DNA of 64,000 nucleotides from the NCBI GenBank assembly GCA_016711265.1, contig JADJTI010000004.1:1-64000 (forward strand), given 5' to 3'. Origin of the DNA: Austwickia sp. (GTDB lineage Bacteria > Actinomycetota > Actinomycetes > Actinomycetales > Dermatophilaceae). The translations under genes were made by a program, and so were the position numbers. This document shows positions 8,703-17,224 of this stretch, piece after piece (within the stretch, counting starts at the first letter, position 1; the number at the start of each line of letters is the position of its first letter). The notes beneath the pieces were generated by a model. The model ran no database searches, was not told the DNA's origin, and was given only the letters and a program-made list of their open reading frames with translations.

Positions 8703-9790
8703 CACTTCTCCTGCGCGTCGGCGTACATCGCGGCCAGCTCGGGGTCGTTGGCCGCGAGCTGTTCGGCCAGCCGGACCATGACCATGCACTGCTTGAGGGA
8801 GGCGTCGTCCTCCATCTTCCCGTCCAGCATCACCGCACCCGTACCGTCGCCCATCGCCTCCACCACCCTGCGGGCGTGCGCGACGTCGGCGGCCGAGGGG
8901 CTGAACACCTTCTTGGCGATCTCGACCTGCTTGGGGTGCAAGGTCCAGGTGCCGACGCAGCCCAGCAGGAAGGCGTTGCGGAACTGGTCCTCGCAGGCGA
9001 CGACGTCGGCGATGTCCCCGAAGGGGCCGTAGTACGGGTAGATCCCGTGCATCGCGCAGGCGTCGACCATCCGCGCGATGGTGTAGTGCCACAGGTCCTG
9101 TTGGAAGACCGTGCGCTGAGCGCTCTCGCCGAAGAAGTCGTAACTGCCGTCGTCCTTCTTCACCGCGTCCGAGCGCACCTTGTACCCGGGGTGGCCACCG
9201 CCGACTCGGGTGGTCTTCATCCGGCGGTCGGCGGCCAGGTCGGCCGGGCCGAGGGACAAACCCTGCATCCGCGGGGAGGCGCCGCAGATCTCCTCGATGT
9301 TGACCATCCCCCGGGCGGTCTCCAGAATCGCGTGCAGCAGGATCGGCCGCTCCAGGCCGGCCTTGGCCTCCAGCTGCGCCAACAGCCGATCCATGTACTG
9401 GATGTCCTCGGCACCCTGCACCTTGGGGACCATGATGACGTCCAGCTTGTGACCGATGGCCGGCACAAGAGCGGTCAGGTCATCGAGGCACCAGGGCGAA
9501 TCCAACGCGTTGATCCGGGTCCACAACTGCGTGTTCGCGCCGAAGTCGGTCTCTTGCCCGATCTTCACCAGCCCCTCGCGGGCGGCGATCTTGTTGTCCG
9601 CCTTGACGGCGTCCTCCAGGTTGCCCAGCAGTACGTCGACCGTGCCCACCATCGCGGGTACCTTCGCCGCCATCTTCGCGTTCGAGGGGTCGAAGAAGTG
9701 GATGGCCCGGGAGGGGCGGGCCGGGATCTCGCGAACCGGCATCGGTGCACCCACAGCGAGCGGGGTGAAGAAGTCCTTGGCGCTGCGCAT
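8702..9790 (-). CDS. HpcH/HpaI-CitE family CoA-ester lyase (Mcl1-like)
   Basis: A 362-residue lyase, first gene of a two-gene operon. Motifs parallel those of its neighbour: NLEDAVKADNK, RINALDSPW, IMVPKVQGAED, ETARGMVNIEEI, LSLGPADLAADRR and TLHPKQVEIAKK. The insertion MKTTRVGGGHPGY and the greater length resemble L-malyl-CoA/beta-methylmalyl-CoA lyases. The ATG at 9790 is preferred over that at 9796 because AGGAGG lies 7 bases from the former and almost touches the latter. No ethylmalonyl-CoA mutase, crotonyl-CoA reductase or MaoC hydratase gene is in the window to fix the pathway. Confidence 0.87.
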   Translation of the reverse strand: MRSAKDFFTPLAVGAPMPVREIPARPSRAIHFFDPSNAKMAAKVPAMVGTVDVLLGNLEDAVKADNKIAAREGLVKIGQETDFGANTQLWTRINALDSPWCLDDLTALVPAIGHKLDVIMVPKVQGAEDIQYMDRLLAQLEAKAGLERPILLHAILETARGMVNIEEICGASPRMQGLSLGPADLAADRRMKTTRVGGGHPGYKVRSDAVKKDDGSYDFFGESAQRTVFQQDLWHYTIARMVDACAMHGIYPYYGPFGDIADVVACEDQFRNAFLLGCVGTWTLHPKQVEIAKKVFSPSAADVAHARRVVEAMGDGTGAVMLDGKMEDDASLKQCMVMVRLAEQLAANDPELAAMYADAQEK

Positions 9791-9947
9791 CCGCATTCCT
9801 CCTACACGACATCGAACGACGGGGGTCCATCCCGGCGGACATTACCAGCGTGACCAGCACCGTTGTCCGGCAACGACCAGTGAGTTCGGTCCCGGGGAAA
9901 CGTCCTTGGTGAGGATGCCGCTCACCTGCCGGTTCAGCCGGGGAGGG

Positions 9948-9953
9948 TAGCCT
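9948..9953 (+). promoter_or_regulatory. -10 box TAGCCT for leaderless MgtE-N/CBS gene
   Basis: TAGCCT then 6 nt then the ATG at 9960. A GGGAGGG stretch lies immediately before the hexamer, too far upstream to act as a ribosome site. Confidence 0.5.
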
Positions 9954-9959
9954 GCCGGT

Positions 9960-11255
9960 ATGACCTCGGGGCGGGTGTTCGTGGCTCGGCTGGCCAGCCT
10001 GAGCGTCTTCGACCCACTCGGGGACCAGGTGGGGCGGGTTCGCGATGTCGTGGTCAGCCATGCCGCCAGCCGGCGCCGCCTGCGGGCCATCGGGCTCACC
10101 GTCGAAGTGCCGGGCCGCCGTCGGGTGTTCCTGCCCATGACTCGGGTGACCTCGATCGACGGCGGTCAGGTGATCACGACCGGGCTGGTCAACATGCGGC
10201 GCTTCGAACAGCGGGCCAACGAGACCCTGGTGCTCGCCGAGATGCTCGACCGGACGGTGACGGTGCGCGCCGCCGAAGGCGAGGTCGACGCGACGGTCGA
10301 GGACGTCGCGATCGAGCAGGACCGGACCCGGGACTGGTCGATCACCAAGGTCTTCGTTCGGATCCCACCGGCCGGGCAACGAAAGGCGTTCGGCAGTCTT
10401 CCGGCGTTCACCGGTCTGTCCCGGCGCCGCGGCGAGACCCAGCTGGTGTCCGTCGACGACGTCTCCGGGTTGCTGGTCGCCGACGACGCCCAGGGTGCCG
10501 AGCGGCTGCTGCAGTCCTACCAGGACCTCAAACCCGCCGATCTCGCCGAGCTCGTCCACGACCTGCCACCGGCACGTCGGCTCCAGGTGGCCGCGGCGCT
10601 CCCGGATGAGCTGCTGGCGGATGTCCTGGAGGAACTGCCCGAGGACGACCAGGTGGAGATCCTGGCGGCCCTCGAAGGCAACCGAGCGGCCGACGTCCTG
10701 GAGGCCATGCAGCCCGATGACGCCGCCGACCTGCTCTCGGAGCTTCCTCCGGAGGCCCAGGAGCGCTATCTGCTGCTCATGGAGCCGGACGAGGCCGCTG
10801 ACCTTCGCCGACTGCTGACCTACGACGACGACACCGCGGGCGGGATGATGACCACCGAGCCGGTGATCCTGCCGCCGGAGGCCACCATCGCCGAGGCCCT
10901 TGCGGTGGTCCGCCGGGCCGAGATCTCCCCCGCCATGGCCGCGACGGTGTTCTGTTGCCGATCCCCGTTGGAGACCCCGACCGGCCGATTCCTCGGGGTC
11001 GTCCACATCCAGCGACTGCTGCGCGAGCCGCCGCACGAGGCCATCGGCACCGTATTGGACAAAGAGGTGGAACCACTGGGGCCGGAGGCCTCGATCGGCC
11101 GGGTCACCCGCGAGTTGGCGACCTACAACAGCGTGTCGGTGCCCATCGTGGACCAGGACAACCGCCTCTTGGGCGCGGTGACCGTGGACGACGTACTCGA
11201 TCATCTCCTCCCCGAGGATTGGCGTGAGGAACGCCACGAGGTGACCGATGGCTGA
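9960..11255 (+). CDS. PRC-barrel / MgtE N-domain / CBS-pair protein without membrane part
   Basis: A 431-residue soluble protein. Residues ~1-80 form a PRC-barrel-like domain (VFDPLGDQVGRVRDVVV). Residues ~170-290 are the superhelical MgtE N-domain (DLAELVHDLPPARRLQVAAA, EELPEDDQVEILAAL, LEAMQPDDAADLLSELPPEA). Residues ~295-420 are two CBS motifs (MMTTEPVILP and VSVPIVDQDNRLLGAVTVDDVLDHL). True MgtE channels continue into five membrane helices, and none is here. It may be a Mg2+- or nucleotide-sensing regulator. Its stop overlaps the DUF1003 gene, so the two are translationally coupled and may act together. Confidence 0.88.
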   Translation: MTSGRVFVARLASLSVFDPLGDQVGRVRDVVVSHAASRRRLRAIGLTVEVPGRRRVFLPMTRVTSIDGGQVITTGLVNMRRFEQRANETLVLAEMLDRTVTVRAAEGEVDATVEDVAIEQDRTRDWSITKVFVRIPPAGQRKAFGSLPAFTGLSRRRGETQLVSVDDVSGLLVADDAQGAERLLQSYQDLKPADLAELVHDLPPARRLQVAAALPDELLADVLEELPEDDQVEILAALEGNRAADVLEAMQPDDAADLLSELPPEAQERYLLLMEPDEAADLRRLLTYDDDTAGGMMTTEPVILPPEATIAEALAVVRRAEISPAMAATVFCCRSPLETPTGRFLGVVHIQRLLREPPHEAIGTVLDKEVEPLGPEASIGRVTRELATYNSVSVPIVDQDNRLLGAVTVDDVLDHLLPEDWREERHEVTDG

Positions 11256-11904
11256 GCCACGCCACGACGGCCGCCCAGAGGGCTGGTCGGCGCGCTCGGA
11301 CCGGGGGCCCCGGCTGGACCAGCCGGTGACCGACCGCGGGAGGCTACGCCGACCGTCGGTGGACCCTGAGACCTTCGGCCGGTTCAGCGAGCGGATCGCC
11401 CGGTTCATGGGGACCGCCAAGTTCCTGATGTACATGACCGGCTTCGTAGCCCTGTGGGTCATCTGGAATCTGGCGTCGGACGGGCTCGCCTTCGATGAGT
11501 ACCCGTTCATCTTCCTCACCCTGATGCTCAGCCTCCAGGCCTCGTACGCCGCCCCACTGATCCTGCTGGCCCAGAACCGCCAGGCCGACCGTGACCGGGT
11601 GTCCTTCGAGCAGGACCGATCCAGGGACGAGCGGAACCTGGCCGACACCGAGTACCTGACCCGTGAAGTGGCCGCTCTGCGGATCGCGATGCGGGAGGCG
11701 GTGACTCGCGACTACCTGCGCTCGGAACTACGCGATCTGCTCACCGAGTTGGAACAACGGGGGGCCGTCGGCCCGCCGGTACCGCCGAAGAAGGGCAAGT
11801 CCAAGCAGGCCAAGCAGCGCAGCGGCGGATCCGGTGCGAGCCGTCCGGACAAGCCCGCGCCCCCCGTAGAACCTGAGCAGAAGGCTCCCCGGACGTCTGA
11901 CTAG
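11248..11904 (+). CDS. DUF1003 domain membrane protein
   Basis: A 218-residue protein with two membrane helices (residues ~52-76, FLMYMTGFVALWVIWNLAS, and ~88-110, FLTLMLSLQASYAAPLILLA). A coiled-coil-like cytoplasmic segment follows (QNRQADRDRVSFEQDRSRDE onwards), then a Lys/Pro-rich disordered tail. The RFxG-x-FL start of DUF1003 (RIARFMGTAKFLMYM) is clear. Function is not established. The ATG lies 8 bases inside the preceding CBS-protein gene; with that gene it forms an arrangement often seen in actinobacteria next to mrp. Confidence 0.88.
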   Translation: MAEPRHDGRPEGWSARSDRGPRLDQPVTDRGRLRRPSVDPETFGRFSERIARFMGTAKFLMYMTGFVALWVIWNLASDGLAFDEYPFIFLTLMLSLQASYAAPLILLAQNRQADRDRVSFEQDRSRDERNLADTEYLTREVAALRIAMREAVTRDYLRSELRDLLTELEQRGAVGPPVPPKKGKSKQAKQRSGGSGASRPDKPAPPVEPEQKAPRTSD

Positions 11905-11907
11905 AGT
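11902..11907 (+). promoter_or_regulatory. -10 box TAGAGT for leaderless mrp
   Basis: TAGAGT overlaps the stop codon region of the DUF1003 gene and ends 6 nt before the ATG at 11914. This suggests mrp has its own leaderless transcript besides any read-through. Confidence 0.45.
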
Positions 11908-11913
11908 GGGCGC

Positions 11914-13047
11914 ATGGCTGCCCCCAACCACGATGCCCTGCTGACCGCGCTGTCGACGGTGCAGGATCCCGAGATCCATAAACCGATCACCGAACTCGGC
12001 ATGGTGGCGGAGCTGTCCGCCGACGAGGCCGGCCGGGTCAGCGTGACCGTGCTGCTCACGGTGTCCGGCTGCCCGCTGCGCGACAAGATCACCCATGACG
12101 TCAACGCTGCCCTCAGCGCTGTGGAGGGGGTCACCTCGGTCGACCTCACGCTCGGCGTCATGAACGACGAGCAGCGGGCGGCTCTCAAGGGCAAGCTGCG
12201 CGGCGGCACCCCGGATCGCGAGATCGTGTTCGCCCGTCCCGAGTCGCTGACCCGGGTGTACGCCGTCGCCTCCGGTAAGGGCGGGGTCGGCAAGTCCTCG
12301 ATCACCGCGAACCTGGCGGCCGCCCTGGCTGCCCAGGGCCTCAAGGTCGGCGTGGTCGATGCCGACATCTACGGCTTCTCGATCCCGCGCATGCTGGGTG
12401 TCGAGCGTCCGCCGACGCAGGTGGACGACATGCTCATGCCTCCCGAGGTGCGCGGGGTCAAGGTCATCTCGGTCGGCATGTTCGTCCCGAACAACCAGCC
12501 GGTCGTCTGGCGCGGCCCGATGCTGCACCGCGCACTGCAGCAGTTCCTGGCCGATGTGTACTGGGGCGATCTGGACGTCCTGCTGCTCGACCTACCCCCG
12601 GGCACCGGGGACGTCGCCATCTCGGTGGCTCAGCTGATCCCGACCGCTGAGATCCTGGTGGTCACGACGCCGCAGCAGGCGGCCGCCGAGGTGGCCGAGC
12701 GGGCGGGCGCCATCTCGGTCCAGACCCACCAGCGGGTCGTCGGGGTCGTGGAGAACATGTCGTGGATGACCATGCCGGACGGCTCGCGACACGAACTGTT
12801 CGGGGCCGGCGGTGGCCAGCAGGTCGCCGACTCCCTCACCCGTTTGCTGGGCACCACCATCCCGCTGCTCGGCCAGATCCCCATCGATCCCACGTTGCGT
12901 GAGGGCGCCGATCAGGGCAGCCCCGTCGTGTTGTCGAACCCGGACGGCCCCGCGGGCGCCGCGCTGTCGGCGATCGCTGCCGGCCTGGCCGGGCGCCAAC
13001 GCGGCCTGGCCGGACGTTCGCTGGGGCTCAAGCCGCAACGGAACTGA
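11914..13047 (+). CDS. mrp: Mrp/ApbC family ATP-binding Fe-S carrier
   Basis: A 377-residue P-loop protein. Residues ~5-90 form a MIP18/DUF59 domain (TVQDPEIHKPITELGMV, SGCPLRDKI). The deviant Walker A GKGGVGKSS is at 121-129, and the MinD-like core continues with DADIYGFSIPRMLG and LLLDLPPGTGD. Members bind and transfer 4Fe-4S clusters in an ATP-dependent way. The CxxC of some Nbp35-type proteins is not seen in the C-terminal half. It converges with tatB across a strong terminator. Confidence 0.93.
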   Translation: MAAPNHDALLTALSTVQDPEIHKPITELGMVAELSADEAGRVSVTVLLTVSGCPLRDKITHDVNAALSAVEGVTSVDLTLGVMNDEQRAALKGKLRGGTPDREIVFARPESLTRVYAVASGKGGVGKSSITANLAAALAAQGLKVGVVDADIYGFSIPRMLGVERPPTQVDDMLMPPEVRGVKVISVGMFVPNNQPVVWRGPMLHRALQQFLADVYWGDLDVLLLDLPPGTGDVAISVAQLIPTAEILVVTTPQQAAAEVAERAGAISVQTHQRVVGVVENMSWMTMPDGSRHELFGAGGGQQVADSLTRLLGTTIPLLGQIPIDPTLREGADQGSPVVLSNPDGPAGAALSAIAAGLAGRQRGLAGRSLGLKPQRN

Positions 13048-13049
13048 GG

Positions 13050-13095
13050 CAGGGGTTCCTCTCCCCCAGGTTGTCTTGGGGGAGAGGAACCCCTG
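13050..13095. terminator. 19-bp hairpin terminator between mrp and tatB
   Basis: A perfect 19-bp stem (13050-13068 with 13077-13095) encloses an 8-base loop. It starts two bases after the mrp stop and lies 12 bases before the tatB stop on the other strand, so it likely ends both transcripts. Confidence 0.85.
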
Positions 13096-13107
13096 CGATG
13101 ACGGTCC

Positions 13108-13476
13108 TCAGGTGGCGTCCGGGTCGTACGGCGTGGGACGGCTCGGATCGAAGCCCACCGGTGCGACGTACCCGCTCTCGTCGCCGTCGACCGCGGCGGT
13201 GACCCGCGATCCGTCGGTGTCGTCCGTGGCCAGCGCGTCCCGGACGATGCGGCGGGGGTCGTACTGGCGGGGGTCGTAGGCGGCCCAGTCGATGTCGTCG
13301 AACTCGGGGCCCATCTGTTCGCGCAGCTGGCCCTTGGCGCCCTCGGCGACCTGCTTGAGTTGGCGGACCGCCCGGCCCAGCTTTGCGGCGTACTCGGGCA
13401 GCCGGTCGGGACCGATCAACACGAAGCCGAGCACGATGATGATCACGGCTTCCCACGCATTGACGTCGAAGAACAT
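13108..13476 (-). CDS. tatB: Sec-independent protein translocase TatB-like protein
   Basis: A 122-residue protein with the TatA/B fold: one N-terminal membrane helix (AWEAVIIIVLGFVLIGPDRL), the conserved IGPDRLP hinge and an amphipathic helix (YAAKLGRAVRQLKQVAEGAK). A long acidic tail follows, consistent with TatB rather than TatA. TatB works with TatC to receive folded twin-arginine substrates at the membrane. It sits just downstream of the ECF sigma gene, as in many actinobacteria, but without the usual intervening genes. Confidence 0.85.
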   Translation of the reverse strand: MFFDVNAWEAVIIIVLGFVLIGPDRLPEYAAKLGRAVRQLKQVAEGAKGQLREQMGPEFDDIDWAAYDPRQYDPRRIVRDALATDDTDGSRVTAAVDGDESGYVAPVGFDPSRPTPYDPDAT

Positions 13477-13557
13477 GCCCGACCCTCACGGTACGACGGC
13501 GCCGAGCCGCTACCGCGGTGGCATGGTGGAGCCTACCTGCCGCCGGTGACCATCCAG

Positions 13558-14247
13558 TTAGCAGCTGGGCATCGCGCGGGGCATGACTAGGCCGGGCATC
13601 CGGGTGGCCCGGGAACGCTGGCTGGTGGGGGCCCGGTGCGCCAAGGCGTCACGCAGCTGGGAGCGGCCGCGGTGAATCCGGGAACGCACCGTCCCCAGTT
13701 TGACGCCCAGCGTGGCGGCGATCTCCTCGTAGGAGAGGCCCTCGATATCGCACAGCACCACCGCGGCCCGGTAGTCCGGGGCCAGCGCATCCAGGGCCCG
13801 CTGGACATCGTCGTCGAAGTGGCTGTCGGCGTAGGACTGCTCGGGCGAGGGAATCCGGCTGGGGAGCCGGGCGGCCGCCTCATCGGAGAGCGCGTCGAAG
13901 CGGATCCGCTGTTTGCGGCGCATGCGGTCCAGGAAGAGATTCGTCGTGATCCTGTGCAGCCAGCCCTCGAATGTGCCCGGCCGGTAGCTGTTCAACGAGC
14001 GGAACACCCTGAGGAATACGTCGTGGGTGAGGTCCTCGGCGTCGTAGCTGTTGCCGGTCAACCGGTAGGCCAGGCGATACACCCGCGCGGAGTGCTCGTT
14101 GACGACATCCTCCCAGCTCGGCGGGTCCCACGGGGGCGCGCTGCGCTGTTCGAGGGTGGCGTAACGCGGGGTGGTCGAGGCGGCCGGCATGGCGGGTATG
14201 GCGGGCATGGTCGGCACTGGCTGGTTGAGGACGGCGTCGGAAGACAC
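13558..14247 (-). CDS. sigE: ECF RNA polymerase sigma factor, SigE-like
   Basis: A 229-residue sigma-70 of group 4. Region 2 spans residues ~60-125 ([40 protein letters not shown]) and region 4 ~160-210 ([40 protein letters not shown]). An N-terminal extension of ~55 residues is Pro/Ala-rich. The GTG at 14247 has AGGAGG 8 bases upstream; longer in-frame starts exist but lack this. Position next to tatB and an O-methyltransferase matches mycobacterial-type SigE, which responds to envelope stress. No anti-sigma gene lies between it and tatB. Confidence 0.88.
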   Translation of the reverse strand: MSSDAVLNQPVPTMPAIPAMPAASTTPRYATLEQRSAPPWDPPSWEDVVNEHSARVYRLAYRLTGNSYDAEDLTHDVFLRVFRSLNSYRPGTFEGWLHRITTNLFLDRMRRKQRIRFDALSDEAAARLPSRIPSPEQSYADSHFDDDVQRALDALAPDYRAAVVLCDIEGLSYEEIAATLGVKLGTVRSRIHRGRSQLRDALAHRAPTSQRSRATRMPGLVMPRAMPSC

Positions 14248-14388
14248 GCCATCATCCTCCTGGCCGAACCTGATGATGCTCTGGGAAGTGGATGCAGACC
14301 AGCCCAGCATCGGCCTCCCCCCCGGGTGGCCACCCGCCCATGACCGTGGGCGGTTCCCGCGCTCACCCGTCTGGCGCCCGGGGACCAC

Positions 14389-14394
14389 TACGCT
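14389..14394 (+). promoter_or_regulatory. -10 box TACGCT before the O-methyltransferase gene
   Basis: TACGCT ends 7 nt before the ATG at 14402. Spacing and lack of a ribosome site fit a leaderless transcript, divergent from sigE. Confidence 0.45.
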
Positions 14395-14401
14395 GAGCGA
14401 C

Positions 14402-15034
14402 ATGGCAATTCAGAAACCCGCCACATGGGCTTACACCGAGGAGTTCCTCGTCGATCCCCTGGTGGTCGAAGCCGCGCGCCGCCGGGGGGAGGCGCTCGGT
14501 GCCCCGCCCGTCCCGACGTCGACGGGCGCGGCCCTGCGGCTCCTGGCCGCCACCAAAGCGGCCAAGACCGTCGTGGAGGTCGGCACTGGCGCCGGGGTCT
14601 CCGGGCTCTGGCTCCTGGAAGGGATGCCCGCGGACGGCGTACTCACCACCATCGACATCGAAGCGGCCCATTCCAAGACCGCCCGAAGCGCGTTCGCGGA
14701 GGCTGGGATTCCCACCCAGCGCACCCGATGCATCGTGGGCGATGCCATGGACGTGCTCCCGCGCCTGACGGACGGCGCCTACGACATGGTGCACATCGAC
14801 GCCGACAAGGAGCGCTACCCGGAGTACGCCGAGCAGGCCATCCGGTTGCTGAGCCCCGGCGGGGTGCTGGCGCTGGACAACATGCTCTGGAAGGACAAGG
14901 TGGCCGACCCGGCCGCTCGGGACCAGGTCACCGGCCTGCTGCGCAACCTCGGTAAGCAGTTGCGGGACGACGAACGCCTGTTCACCACCATGTTGCCGGT
15001 GGGTGACGGTCTGCTCGTCGCCGTGCGGCGCTAA
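14402..15034 (+). CDS. SAM-dependent O-methyltransferase (family 3)
   Basis: A 210-residue class I methyltransferase. The SAM-binding loop [20 protein letters not shown] is at ~58-77, the acidic ribose-binding strand is TTIDIE, and the metal/substrate region is [14 protein letters not shown] with [12 protein letters not shown]. These motifs match caffeoyl-CoA/catechol O-methyltransferase-like proteins that need a divalent ion. The natural acceptor in actinobacteria is unknown. It is divergent from sigE, a conserved pairing, and closes with a terminator. Confidence 0.9.
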   Translation: MAIQKPATWAYTEEFLVDPLVVEAARRRGEALGAPPVPTSTGAALRLLAATKAAKTVVEVGTGAGVSGLWLLEGMPADGVLTTIDIEAAHSKTARSAFAEAGIPTQRTRCIVGDAMDVLPRLTDGAYDMVHIDADKERYPEYAEQAIRLLSPGGVLALDNMLWKDKVADPAARDQVTGLLRNLGKQLRDDERLFTTMLPVGDGLLVAVRR

Positions 15035-15067
15035 CCATCCTCGGAGGCGGCCTAGGCCGTCATCGCA

Positions 15068-15103
15068 GATCGGTCGGCCCCGGGAGTCTGGGGCCGACCG
15101 ATC
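15068..15103. terminator. 14-bp hairpin terminator between O-methyltransferase and DUF3117 genes
   Basis: GATCGGTCGGCCCC pairs with GGGGCCGACCGATC over an 8-base loop, in the gap between two convergent genes. Confidence 0.82.
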
Positions 15104-15133
15104 GTGGCTGTGATGTCGGTCAAACGTGGTGGT

Positions 15134-15310
15134 TCAGTTCGGGACGGCCTCGCACCCTTGGATCGCTCGACCCAGGTCAGCTGCCTCGTCGGGAGTCATT
15201 TCCACCACCAGACGGCCACCGCCTTCGATCGGCATACGCAGGACGATGCCACGGCCTTCCTTGGTGACCTCCAACGGTCCGTCGCCGGTCCGTGGCTTCA
15301 TCGCGGCCAT
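15134..15310 (-). CDS. DUF3117 small protein
   Basis: A 58-residue protein beginning MAAMKPRTGDGPLEVTKEGR and continuing with RMPIEGGGRLVVEMTPDEAA. This sequence is diagnostic of DUF3117, a highly conserved very small actinobacterial protein of unknown function. The ATG at 15310 is used because MAAMKPRTG is the standard start in the family, and AAGGAAGG lies upstream. It is oriented towards the O-methyltransferase gene and away from paaX. Confidence 0.9.
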   Translation of the reverse strand: MAAMKPRTGDGPLEVTKEGRGIVLRMPIEGGGRLVVEMTPDEAADLGRAIQGCEAVPN

Positions 15311-15495
15311 GAAGAACCCTTCCTTCTCGAGTCGGCCAGCTCAGCACGCTGAGGGCCAGACCATCATCCCCGGGGGCGAAACGTACACCGTCGCACAAGC
15401 CCGAGCCAGAGCGGATCACACACTGCAGAACTGTCTTCTCCAAGTATCGCCCTTGTTGTCCACATCTGGAAATCGAATGCACGAGACTAGCCTCC

Positions 15496-16374
15496 ATGCA
15501 GGCCCGATCCGCGCTCTTCGACGTCTACGGTGACCACGTCACCCGAGCAGGTGGCTGGGCTCCGGTGGCGGGCCTGGTCAAGGCCCTGTCGGCGCTCGGT
15601 ATCGCCCCGCCGGCCACTCGGACCGCGGTCAGCCGGATGGCTCGCGAGGGCTGGTTGGAGCCCGTCGAACTCGGCGGTCAGCGTGGTTACAGCGCCACGG
15701 CGGTCGCGCGGCGCCACCTCCAGGAGGCGCACCGGCGGATTTACCGCAGCCAACGGGCGCAGTGGGATGGGACGTGGGACGTGGTCACGATCAGCCACCA
15801 CGGCAGCCGTGCCTCCCGCAACCGGCTGGTGGCCTCGTTGGGATACCTCGGGTACGCCGCGTTGGCCCCCGGCGTTTGGGTTGCCCCCCGGCGCAGCGCC
15901 GAGCTGGCCGAACGCCTGGGCGCCGAGCATGCGCAATGGCATGCGTTCACGGGCACCTTCGACGGAGTCGACCACGATCTGGCGGCCAGGCTCTGGGACC
16001 TGGAGAGCCTCGCCGACCAGTACCGGGCCTTCACCGGCCGGTTGGCCGCGGACCGGGAACTCCTCGAGGCGGGAGTGAGCGCTCAGGAGGCCTTCGTCAT
16101 GCGCAGCCGGACCGTCCACCAGTGGCGCAAGTTTCTGTTCCTCGATCCTGGGCTGCCGGCGGCGGTGCTTCCGGCAGACTGGCCGGGTGAGGAGGCGGCG
16201 CACCGTTTCGCAGAGACTGCCGCCCACCTGCGACGCCCAGCCGAGGTGTTCCTCGAGGAATGCCTGGCTCCGCACCCGCACTCATCACCCCCACCGCGCC
16301 ACCCTCACGCGGCCCCGGCCAGCCGGTCCGGGGCACCTCTGAATCACCACAGCCAAGGAGTAGTTCCCTCGTGA
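15496..16374 (+). CDS. paaX: PaaX-family transcriptional regulator
   Basis: A 292-residue regulator. The N-terminal winged helix covers ~1-75 (ALFDVYGDHV, LVKALSALGIAPPATRTAVS, RMAREGWLEP). It is followed by the central PaaX domain (WDGTWDVVTISHHGSRASRN) and the C-terminal PaaX domain with HQWRKFLFLDPGLPAAVLP. PaaX represses phenylacetate catabolism and is released by phenylacetyl-CoA. Its stop overlaps the start of a PaaG-like hydratase gene (GTGA), which supports that role. A TAGCCT hexamer lies only 2 nt before the ATG, so the true start may be slightly further in. The last ~35 residues are low complexity. Confidence 0.9.
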   Translation: MQARSALFDVYGDHVTRAGGWAPVAGLVKALSALGIAPPATRTAVSRMAREGWLEPVELGGQRGYSATAVARRHLQEAHRRIYRSQRAQWDGTWDVVTISHHGSRASRNRLVASLGYLGYAALAPGVWVAPRRSAELAERLGAEHAQWHAFTGTFDGVDHDLAARLWDLESLADQYRAFTGRLAADRELLEAGVSAQEAFVMRSRTVHQWRKFLFLDPGLPAAVLPADWPGEEAAHRFAETAAHLRRPAEVFLEECLAPHPHSSPPPRHPHAAPASRSGAPLNHHSQGVVPS

Positions 16375-17198
16375 CCAGCACGCAGAGCACGCCCGATCAC
16401 GCCGAGGCCGAGCAGGCGCCTGTCCTGCTCGACGTCACCGACGGCGTCGCCGTCGTCACCCTCAACCGGCCGGACGCCATGAACTCCCTGGACGTCGCCA
16501 CCAAGGAGGCACTGCTGACCGTCCTGGAGCGGGTGGCTGCGGACCCCGGCGCCCGCTGCGTGGTGCTGCGCGGAACGGGCAAGGCGTTTTGTGTCGGGCA
16601 GGACCTCAAGGAACACATCACCCTGCTCCAGAACGGAGACGAGCGGTTGTGGGAGACGGTGGTCCGGCACTACAACCCGATCGTGGAGCTGATCGCCACG
16701 ATGAACAAGCCGGTGATCGCGGCGATCAACGGAGTGGCGGCCGGAGCGGGAGCCGCCTTCGCGTTCGCGGCCGACATCCGAGTGATGGCGCAGGGCGCGG
16801 GCGTGAACCTCGCCTTCAGCGGGATAGGCCTGTCCTGTGACTCCGGATCGTCCTGGTCTTTGCCGCGTCTCATCGGCATCGCCAAGGCCAAGGACCTGCT
16901 GTTCTTCCCGCGGACGGTGAAGTCGGCAGAGTGCCTGGAGCTGGGCATGGTCAATCAGGTCGTTCCCGCCGAGGAGTTGGACACCGTGGTGATGGACCTG
17001 GCCCGCACCCTCGCCGCCGGTCCCACCCTGTCCTACGGCGCGATGCGACAGGCGATCGCCTACTCCGCCGGCCACGACCTATCCTCCAGCCTGGCCAAGG
17101 AGGGCGAGTTCATGCAGACCACGGGTTCCAGCGCGGACCACTCCGGGGCCGTGGACGCCTTCATCGCCAAGGAGAGGCCGGTCTTCCAAGGCCGCTGA
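16371..17198 (+). CDS. paaG: Enoyl-CoA hydratase/isomerase, PaaG-like
   Basis: A 275-residue crotonase. The oxyanion-hole motifs are RGTGKAFCVGQDLKEH and INGVAAGAGAAFAFAADIRV. The catalytic segment reads GLSCDSGSSWSLPRLIG: Asp in place of the usual Glu, as in PaaG, which isomerises ring-1,2-epoxyphenylacetyl-CoA to the oxepin. The ending FIAKERPVFQGR also resembles PaaG. AAGGAG precedes the GTG at 16371, which overlaps paaX. No paaABCDE oxygenase genes are in the window, so phenylacetate degradation is inferred from the pair alone. Confidence 0.85.
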   Translation: MTSTQSTPDHAEAEQAPVLLDVTDGVAVVTLNRPDAMNSLDVATKEALLTVLERVAADPGARCVVLRGTGKAFCVGQDLKEHITLLQNGDERLWETVVRHYNPIVELIATMNKPVIAAINGVAAGAGAAFAFAADIRVMAQGAGVNLAFSGIGLSCDSGSSWSLPRLIGIAKAKDLLFFPRTVKSAECLELGMVNQVVPAEELDTVVMDLARTLAAGPTLSYGAMRQAIAYSAGHDLSSSLAKEGEFMQTTGSSADHSGAVDAFIAKERPVFQGR

Positions 17199-17224
17199 GG
17201 CGGCGGCCGCCGATGGTCTGGCCG

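Noticed and set aside
9940..9960. Mg2+ riboswitch before the MgtE-like gene
   Set aside because: The -10 box is 6 nt from the ATG, leaving no room for a leader RNA.
9841..11648. Minus-strand frame of ~700 residues opposite the MgtE-like gene
   Set aside because: It mirrors two real genes in shadow frames; no domain is recognisable.
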